Assembly: GCA_041621755.1 (NCBI GenBank)
Contig: JBFKAE010000114.1
Coordinates: forward strand, 1 to 10,566
Reading direction: 5' to 3'
DNA length: 10,566 bases
Source of the DNA: Sphingosinicella sp041621755
Lineage (GTDB): Bacteria > Pseudomonadota > Alphaproteobacteria > Sphingomonadales > Sphingomonadaceae
Made by a program: the position numbers and the translations under genes. Of the stretch, positions 6,303 to 10,566 are shown piece after piece (within the stretch, counting starts at the first letter, position 1; each line of letters opens with the position of its first letter). The notes under the pieces are model-generated. The model made no database searches. It was not told the origin of the DNA and worked only from the letters and a program-made list of their open reading frames with translations.

Positions 6303-7141
6303 AAAAACTCCGCATAGCCATGGGTGAGCACGATGACGTCACGCTCTGTCACTTTTGAGCGGAAGGCGGCTCTGCCGTCGCCTTCGTGCCAGATTTCCGT
6401 TGCGATCGTTTCGCCCGGATAGACGGGCGACGAGAAGCGCGCGTCCATACGCCTGAGTCGCGCAGGATTGTTGTCGCACAGCGCCTTCAACAGCGCGCGC
6501 CCCGCGACACCATAGGTGCAAAGACCATGGAGGATCGGTCGGTCAAAGCCCGCCGCCTTTGCGACCTCCGGATCAATATGAAGTGGGTTATAGTCGCCGG
6601 ACAGGCGATAGACCGCCGCTTGATTATGGGTGGTTGTTAATGTGATGACCTCGTCGGGAGCGCGGTCGTCAGGTACTAAGTGCGGTGCGGGTGGTTTCCC
6701 CTGAGAGCCGCCATGCCCGCCATTCCCTCGCAGGAAGGTGTTCGTGGTCGTGGTTGCCAAAAGGGTGTTCGTCTCCTCGTCGATGATACGTCGCACAACA
6801 TGTGCGATCGAGCCTTTGGCTGCACCTTTGTCGTATATCGCTTCAATCTTTGTTTCGCTACGAAGCATTGCTTTAACGGGTAGCGGGACATGTAATTCCG
6901 TAAATTGCTCGCCGTGAAGAACGCGCTTCCAATCGATGCCTAGCTCTGGCTTTTGCCACAGGAAGCCAGGATAGGCCATGACGACGGCCATGGTAGGCAG
7001 GGCGCTCAGTCCTTCCTCGTAAACATAGGCGAGTTCGTCGGCTCCGACACCAAGAGCATAAAGGATGGTGTCGCGCTTCGTGAGCGTCTGACGTACAATG
7101 ATCGGCTCCATAGCAAGGATTTTTTCTGGATCGAAGGGCAT
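6299..7141 (-). CDS. MaoC-type double-hotdog enoyl-CoA hydratase (hydratase 2)
   Basis: This 280-residue protein has two hotdog domains, a substrate-binding N-half (about 1-140) and a catalytic C-half (about 160-280), joined by a Gly/Pro-rich linker near 138-155. The C-half carries the hydratase-2 signature YRLSGDYNPLHIDPEVAKAA (178-197), with D183, N185 and H188 in catalytic positions, followed by ILHGLCTYG. This predicts addition of water to trans-2-enoyl-CoA to give the (3R)-hydroxyacyl-CoA, as in the hydratase half of peroxisomal MFE-2. It starts 3 bp after the SDR stop and ends in an ATGA overlap with the HMGCS-like gene, so the three are coupled. The two-hotdog form is typically used for long or bulky acyl groups. 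The N-terminus MPFDPEKILAMEP fits the family start. Confidence 0.9.
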   Translation of the reverse strand: MPFDPEKILAMEPIIVRQTLTKRDTILYALGVGADELAYVYEEGLSALPTMAVVMAYPGFLWQKPELGIDWKRVLHGEQFTELHVPLPVKAMLRSETKIEAIYDKGAAKGSIAHVVRRIIDEETNTLLATTTTNTFLRGNGGHGGSQGKPPAPHLVPDDRAPDEVITLTTTHNQAAVYRLSGDYNPLHIDPEVAKAAGFDRPILHGLCTYGVAGRALLKALCDNNPARLRRMDARFSSPVYPGETIATEIWHEGDGRAAFRSKVTERDVIVLTHGYAEFL

Positions 7142-7144
7142 AGT

Positions 7145-8056
7145 CTAAATCGGGTCCCAGCTAAAAACGTCGGCCGAACGCTCCATCGCTGCAAAGCTGG
7201 ACCTGAAGGCTGGAAGCAGGTCGCTGGCGATGTTTTCTGCGGTCCATCCATCTGAACGGTGCATCGAACGGATCGGGCGGGGTTTGTTGAACAGAAAAAT
7301 TTCATTCTTACGGACTGCGAATATCTGATTGGTGACTTCTTGTGACGCATCCGAGGCTAGAAAGACGACGAGCGGAGCGATCTTGTCCGCCGACATCGAC
7401 TTCATGCGTTCGATCCGTTCACGTTCCTTCTCGTCAGACGGCGGAATTGTCGCAATGAGGCGGCTCCAAGCGAATGGCGCGATGCAGTTGGAACGTACAC
7501 CCGAGCGTGCCATGTCGAGTGCTATCGACTGGGAGAGCCCGACGATGCCCATCTTTGCGGCTGAATAATTGGCTTGACCGAAATTACCGATCAGTCCTGA
7601 AGTCGAAGTGAAATGAATGAGACTGCCAGACCCTTGATCTTTGAAGTAGGGAGTGGCGGCCTTGGAGAGATTGAAACTGCCATTGAGGTGTACGTCGATA
7701 ACCTGCTTCCAATCCATATGGCTCATCTTGTGCCAAATTCGATCACGTAAAATGCCAGCATTGTTGACGATGGCATCGATCCTGCCAAACTGTTGCACAG
7801 CGTCCTCAACGATAGAGGTAGCGTCAGCTGCATCGGCGACGTTCGCAAAATTTGCATAAGCCTTGCCGCCAGCTGCTTGGATGTCACGCACCGTTTCGGA
7901 AGCGGGCGTGTTATCTGCCCCCTCACCTTCGGCAGACCCACCAAAATCATTGACGATTACGAATGCGCCTTCTTTGGCACAAAGCAACGCGATTTCACGG
8001 CCTATACCGCGGCCAGCTCCGGTTACGGCGACTGCCTTGCCTGTAAGCATCGACAT
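7145..8056 (-). CDS. SDR, HSD17B4-like (3R)-3-hydroxyacyl-CoA dehydrogenase
   Basis: This 303-residue classical short-chain dehydrogenase resembles the dehydrogenase domain of peroxisomal MFE-2 (HSD17B4). The Rossmann motif TGAGRGIG is at 12-19, VNDFGG at 35-40, NNAG at 98-101, S151 lies in HFTSTSG, and Y164/K168 in ANYSAAK. The catalytic set is complete. The C-terminal extension, about residues 245-303 (RKNEIFLFNKPRPIRS, GWTAENI, then WDPI at the end), is typical of HSD17B4-like SDRs. It should oxidise the (3R)-hydroxyacyl-CoA made by the adjacent hydratase to the 3-keto form, using NAD(P)+. AAAGGA lies 8 bp before the ATG at 8056 within a small TTTCC-AAA-GGAAA stem that could partly hide it. 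It is the first gene after the 259-bp gap, so a promoter for this block probably lies just upstream. Confidence 0.9.
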   Translation of the reverse strand: MSMLTGKAVAVTGAGRGIGREIALLCAKEGAFVIVNDFGGSAEGEGADNTPASETVRDIQAAGGKAYANFANVADAADATSIVEDAVQQFGRIDAIVNNAGILRDRIWHKMSHMDWKQVIDVHLNGSFNLSKAATPYFKDQGSGSLIHFTSTSGLIGNFGQANYSAAKMGIVGLSQSIALDMARSGVRSNCIAPFAWSRLIATIPPSDEKERERIERMKSMSADKIAPLVVFLASDASQEVTNQIFAVRKNEIFLFNKPRPIRSMHRSDGWTAENIASDLLPAFRSSFAAMERSADVFSWDPI

Positions 8057-8315
8057 TAATTTTTCCTTTGGAAATTGCTAGATGACTATCAATATATTCT
8101 ACCGGCTCGATAAAGTGGGCCCGTCTACACTGGGTTCACCGCAATCAATCAAGCCCAACGCGTCTATGGCTATTTGGAGTATTGCAGGCCGACTCTCATC
8201 GAGGAGTCAATCCGATGGACAGCCCATCGACAAAACGTGGTCATCTTGCCCATCGGGTTCAGCGACAAAATTGTTGAGTTTGACATATCGGACATCCTTC
8301 GTGCCAGAGTCATAG
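8057..8315. promoter_or_regulatory. Intergenic gap, probable leader of the beta-oxidation block
   Basis: These 259 bp separate two runs of tightly packed minus-strand genes, so a promoter for the SDR-MaoC-HMGCS-thiolase-ACAD-leuB block is expected here. An AT-rich stretch at 8086-8100 reads GAATATATTG on the minus strand and could be a -10 region, but no clear -35 is seen. The inverted repeat TTTCC/GGAAA (8064-8076) sits on the ribosome binding site of the SDR. No strong terminator was found for the upstream block. The rest may be a plus-strand gene remnant, listed separately. Confidence 0.4.
8114..8300 (+). pseudogene. Possible plus-strand remnant resembling a CbiX-like chelatase
   Basis: The frame at 8114-8368 on the plus strand is open without a good start. 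It reads VYGYLEYCRPTLIEES, then QNVVILPIGFSDKIVEFDIS. Pattern and spacing recall CbiX-type sirohydrochlorin chelatases, which have a FLE-x-x-x-P-S-L-x-E-A block, a VVVxPLF strand and a following D-I-P. The usual N-terminal GHGSR is not found, and a TAA at 8111 closes the frame upstream. If real, it is a fragment of a gene that stood in the opposite direction before the operon was assembled. The likeness was recognised by eye over about 45 residues and could be chance; a creatininase-like LPxG reading was also considered. Confidence 0.22.
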
Positions 8316-9080
8316 TTAGAAACCGCGGTATTCCCCGCCATCGACGAGCAGATTTTGGCCAGTTATGAATCCGGCCAGGTTGCTTGCCAGAAAGGCACAA
8401 TAATTGCCGACATCCATCGTGGTACCAATACGTCCGGCCGGGATTTGATCGCTGAACGACCGAAGAGCTTGCGCGGGGTCCTCGTTCAACGAGGCAGCAT
8501 ATGAACGTAGCCGATCGGTGTCGATTTTGCCGGGGAGAAGATTGTTGATCGTGATACCAAAGCGCGCGACATCTCGAGACAACCCCGCAATGACTCCAGA
8601 GAGGCCGGTTCTAGCCCCATTGGACAGATCAAGATTTGGCAATGAAGATTTAACAGAAGAGGAGGTTATGTTAATTATGCGGCCCCATCCTTGATTTTTC
8701 ATATGCCCAATTGTCGATTTGATGAGCATTATAGGTGCGATCATGGTACTATCGAGCGCTTTGCGCCAATCTTGCGCTTCGAAAGTCTCCCAGGATCCGG
8801 TCGGCGGGCCTGCGGAATTGTTGACGAGAATGTCTGGAGAGGGGCATGCTCTTAGCAGTTCTTGTTGTCCATCTTGCGCCGTCGCATCCGCAACTATGCA
8901 CTCAATGGGATTGCCGGTTTTATTGCTAATATCGTCAGCGGCTTCATATAATTGCTCTCTACGCCGTCCATTAATAAAGACCTTTGCTCCTTCATGGGAC
9001 AGGGCAATTGCGCATGCCTTTCCGATACCTGCGCTCGAACCGCATACCATTGCTACTTTACCTTCAATTCCCAGCTTCAT
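8316..9080 (-). CDS. Divergent SDR lacking the canonical Tyr/Lys pair
   Basis: This is 254 residues from the ATG at 9080, 7 bp after the LLM stop. The frame is open to 9245, but that part overlaps the LLM gene and has no SDR homology. It has an SDR fold: CGSSAGIG (13-20) instead of TGxxxGIG, FINGRR at 35-40, NNSAG at 87-91, INITSSS (136-142), and the C-terminal FITGQNLLVDGGEYRGF (238-254). The active-site YxxxK is replaced by SNGAR, so S153 and R157 stand where Tyr and Lys should be. This resembles the BKR-like SDR subgroup known to lack a perfect catalytic tetrad. It may therefore not be a standard alcohol/ketone reductase. It shares a transcript with the LLM monooxygenases and may act on their product, or it may be structural or have altered chemistry. 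It is AT-rich locally: 38% GC at 8641-8700. Confidence 0.85.
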   Translation of the reverse strand: MKLGIEGKVAMVCGSSAGIGKACAIALSHEGAKVFINGRRREQLYEAADDISNKTGNPIECIVADATAQDGQQELLRACPSPDILVNNSAGPPTGSWETFEAQDWRKALDSTMIAPIMLIKSTIGHMKNQGWGRIINITSSSVKSSLPNLDLSNGARTGLSGVIAGLSRDVARFGITINNLLPGKIDTDRLRSYAASLNEDPAQALRSFSDQIPAGRIGTTMDVGNYCAFLASNLAGFITGQNLLVDGGEYRGF

Positions 9081-9087
9081 AACATGT

Positions 9088-10218
9088 TCACCCTGTCCGC
9101 AAGTCGAGTTGGACGATTCGAGGATAGATTTCATTTTTGAAGTGCTCGGCACCCTCTTGATAACGGGGCCAAGAAAGTAGAACTCCATCCAGCCCAATAT
9201 CGCTGAGCCCTGCAAGAGCATCTGCGATTTCGTCCGCTGATCCAATCAGTGGAACACCTCCACCGGCAACCAGCTGTTCTTGTATTCTTCGAAAATCTTC
9301 TTCAGGGGTTGGCGGCGAAAATATGCCGCGGGCATTTATTTGTCCTTTGGCGCCCTCCCAGTCCCCGACTTCGTGGACATAATGATGGTAAAATGCCTCG
9401 GCTTCCTTATGTGTCTCGCCGTGCACCACATAGGCCCATGTCCAAATTTGAAGAGTACGACCGAACTCCTCCCAAGCAAGCTTGCGATAGTTTGATATCT
9501 CCGCTTTCAATTGATCAAGTGGCTTGGGAGCAAGAAAGGCCATGTCGCAATATCGGGCTGCGAAACGTCGCCCCGTTTCGGATGTGCCGGCATTCATAAT
9601 GGGTGGAAACGGTTTGGTGATCGGTTTCGGATCCAGAAAACCTCCTGCCACTGTGTAATATTGTCCATCGAAGTCAAGTGTTCCGGGCTCGCTCCATAAG
9701 CGCTGGATAATTTCAAGCCATTCGGCTGCTTGATGATAACGTTTGGAGTGATCAAGCAGTGACGTGCCGAACATCTCCATTTGACTGTCCCAACCGCAGA
9801 CAACATTGAGAGCAAAGCGCCCCCCGGTGACATGGTCGATCGTCGCCCCCTGTTTGGCTGCCAGGATCGGGTGAATAGTCGGCACGTGGGAGGTTGAAAA
9901 GACCGCTGAATGTTCTGTGATTGCGCCGATGGCAGCTGCCCAAGTGTAAGATTCAAAGCTCGACCCGCCATGATCGGTTGTGCCGCCAAAACCCCGCCAT
10001 CGCCCCAATGGGACAAGAGCCTCGAACATCATGTTATCAGTGATGCAGGCGATCGCGCTGGTCGATGCCCATGTAGCTTCAGCGCGTCCTTTGACCGACG
10101 ACTTGATCGTGCCGCCATCGACATTGGTTGCAAATGTTCCCAGCTTCAGTCGGTTGGCACTATACAGCGCATTTCCGTTTTCAGCGAGTGACTCGGCCCG
10201 TTTGTCAGTACGTATCAT
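9088..10218 (-). CDS. LLM-class FMN-dependent monooxygenase (RutA/SfnG/SsuD-like)
   Basis: This 376-residue luciferase-like TIM-barrel flavoprotein probably oxygenates its substrate with reduced FMN and O2. Features are ANRLKLGTFATNVDGG (21-36), FEALVPLGRWRGFGG (65-79), SSFESYTWAAAIGA (86-99), STSHVPTIHP (108-117), GGRFALNVVCGWDSQMEMFG (132-151) and PPIMNAGTSETGRRFAARYC (205-224). The pattern is nearest to RutA, dimethylsulfone monooxygenase and alkanesulfonate monooxygenase. The ATG at 10218 directly follows the TAG of the upstream LLM gene with no spacer, and there is no clear ribosome binding site, so it is probably translated by coupling. No flavin reductase is seen in the window; one would have to be supplied elsewhere. 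The substrate is unknown. Context suggests a Baeyer-Villiger or ring-opening step feeding the acyl-CoA spiral. Confidence 0.88.
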   Translation of the reverse strand: MIRTDKRAESLAENGNALYSANRLKLGTFATNVDGGTIKSSVKGRAEATWASTSAIACITDNMMFEALVPLGRWRGFGGTTDHGGSSFESYTWAAAIGAITEHSAVFSTSHVPTIHPILAAKQGATIDHVTGGRFALNVVCGWDSQMEMFGTSLLDHSKRYHQAAEWLEIIQRLWSEPGTLDFDGQYYTVAGGFLDPKPITKPFPPIMNAGTSETGRRFAARYCDMAFLAPKPLDQLKAEISNYRKLAWEEFGRTLQIWTWAYVVHGETHKEAEAFYHHYVHEVGDWEGAKGQINARGIFSPPTPEEDFRRIQEQLVAGGGVPLIGSADEIADALAGLSDIGLDGVLLSWPRYQEGAEHFKNEIYPRIVQLDLRTG

Positions 10219-10566
10219 CTAGCGCAAACCAGCCTGAATCAGCATTGGATTGATTTCCTTGGAGAAGCGGGAAATGCCTCTGTGGAACTGAGGCCATGTC
10301 AGCAATACGCCATCAAGTCCCAGATCTGCGAGTTTGGACAAACCGTCCACAATCTGGTTGGCATCACCGATCAAAGGATAGCCTGTGCCCCCCGCAATGA
10401 ACCTTTCCATAAGAATTTTGTGCGCGGCTTCATCCATAGGCGGTGATTCAAGGCCTATAGACTTTAAACGGGCTTTGGCTCCTTCCCAATCGCCCTTATC
10501 GAAGACATAATGATTGTAGAATGATTGGGCATCTTTCTCAGTATCTCCTTGGACAATGAAAGCATA
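10219..10566 (-). CDS. LLM-class monooxygenase paralogue, C-terminal part (5' end outside the window)
   Basis: The 115 visible residues run from the right edge to TAG 10219-10221. The frame is open through the edge, so the ATG at 10437 is only an internal Met. The residues YAFIVQGDTEKDAQSFYNHY, then GDWEGAKARLKSIGLESPPM and GYPLIGDANQIVDGLSKLAD, align without gaps over most of their length with residues 263-365 of the adjacent LLM protein (GDWEGAK, PLIG, LGLDGVLLTWPQF). It is therefore a tandem paralogue. Its last third corresponds to the C-terminal helices of the barrel, and the FMN-binding part is not in view. Tandem copies suggest either two substrates (for example enantiomers or successive oxidations) or a heteromeric enzyme. 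It is the first gene seen of the upstream block. Confidence 0.85.
   Translation of the reverse strand, partial: YAFIVQGDTEKDAQSFYNHYVFDKGDWEGAKARLKSIGLESPPMDEAAHKILMERFIAGGTGYPLIGDANQIVDGLSKLADLGLDGVLLTWPQFHRGISRFSKEINPMLIQAGLR

Noticed and set aside
8280..8308. TTGACA at 8280 as a plus-strand promoter
   Set aside because: No -10 hexamer is found 16-19 bp downstream, and there is no intact plus-strand gene to drive.
8719..9180. 153-residue plus-strand open frame
   Set aside because: It is antisense to the divergent SDR and the LLM stop region, with Ser/Ala/Pro-rich composition and no motif.
9081..9245. N-terminal extension of the divergent SDR frame
   Set aside because: The Rossmann fold begins at MKLGIEGKVAMV (9080); the 55 extra codons overlap the LLM gene and have no SDR character.
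1..10566. CRISPR array, tRNA or rRNA genes
   Set aside because: No regularly spaced repeats and no tRNA- or rRNA-like sequence were noticed on either strand.

Overview
The window reads as part of an alphaproteobacterial accessory region, most likely from a sphingomonad. That assignment is inferred from the DUF3489/DUF2924 cassette and from the general character of the catabolic proteins; there is no rRNA or other direct taxonomic marker. No rRNA, tRNA, CRISPR array, complete insertion sequence or convincing terminator was seen.

Left part (1-1210): a patchwork of fragments. It holds the 3' end of a gene resembling beta-keto acid cleavage enzymes and the first 40 codons of a fumarylacetoacetate-hydrolase-type gene. 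That second gene is cut at about 225-245 by sequence belonging to a DUF2924 gene on the other strand. Beyond the cut are a DUF3489 winged-helix gene (minus strand) and a divergent small helical gene (plus strand), separated by a 257-bp promoter region. This looks like the end of a phage- or recombinase-type cassette that landed in, or recombined with, a catabolic locus.

Main part (1329-10566): nine genes on the minus strand, read right to left. They are a partial LLM flavin monooxygenase, a second complete LLM monooxygenase, a degenerate SDR, a 259-bp gap, an HSD17B4-like SDR, a double-hotdog MaoC hydratase, a fused HMG-CoA-synthase-like/DUF35 protein, an SCP2-type thiolase, an acyl-CoA dehydrogenase and an isopropylmalate-dehydrogenase-like enzyme (LeuB). 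The gap splits them into two tightly packed blocks whose genes overlap or lie within about 45 bp of each other.

Together, the acyl-CoA dehydrogenase, hydratase-2, (3R)-hydroxyacyl-CoA dehydrogenase and SCP2 thiolase make a complete beta-oxidation spiral. It corresponds to the peroxisomal MFE-2/SCPx route, which is typical of bulky or 2-methyl-branched acyl-CoAs. The LLM enzymes would supply the oxygenation step on a cyclic or otherwise oxidisable substrate; the substrate is not identifiable from sequence. The oddest member is the HMGCS-like/DUF35 fusion, which lacks the catalytic Cys and has lost most of its zinc-ribbon cysteines, yet sits directly upstream of a thiolase with an intact active site. 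LeuB is noticeably AT-richer than the thiolase region and may be either a late addition or a dedicated beta-decarboxylating step.
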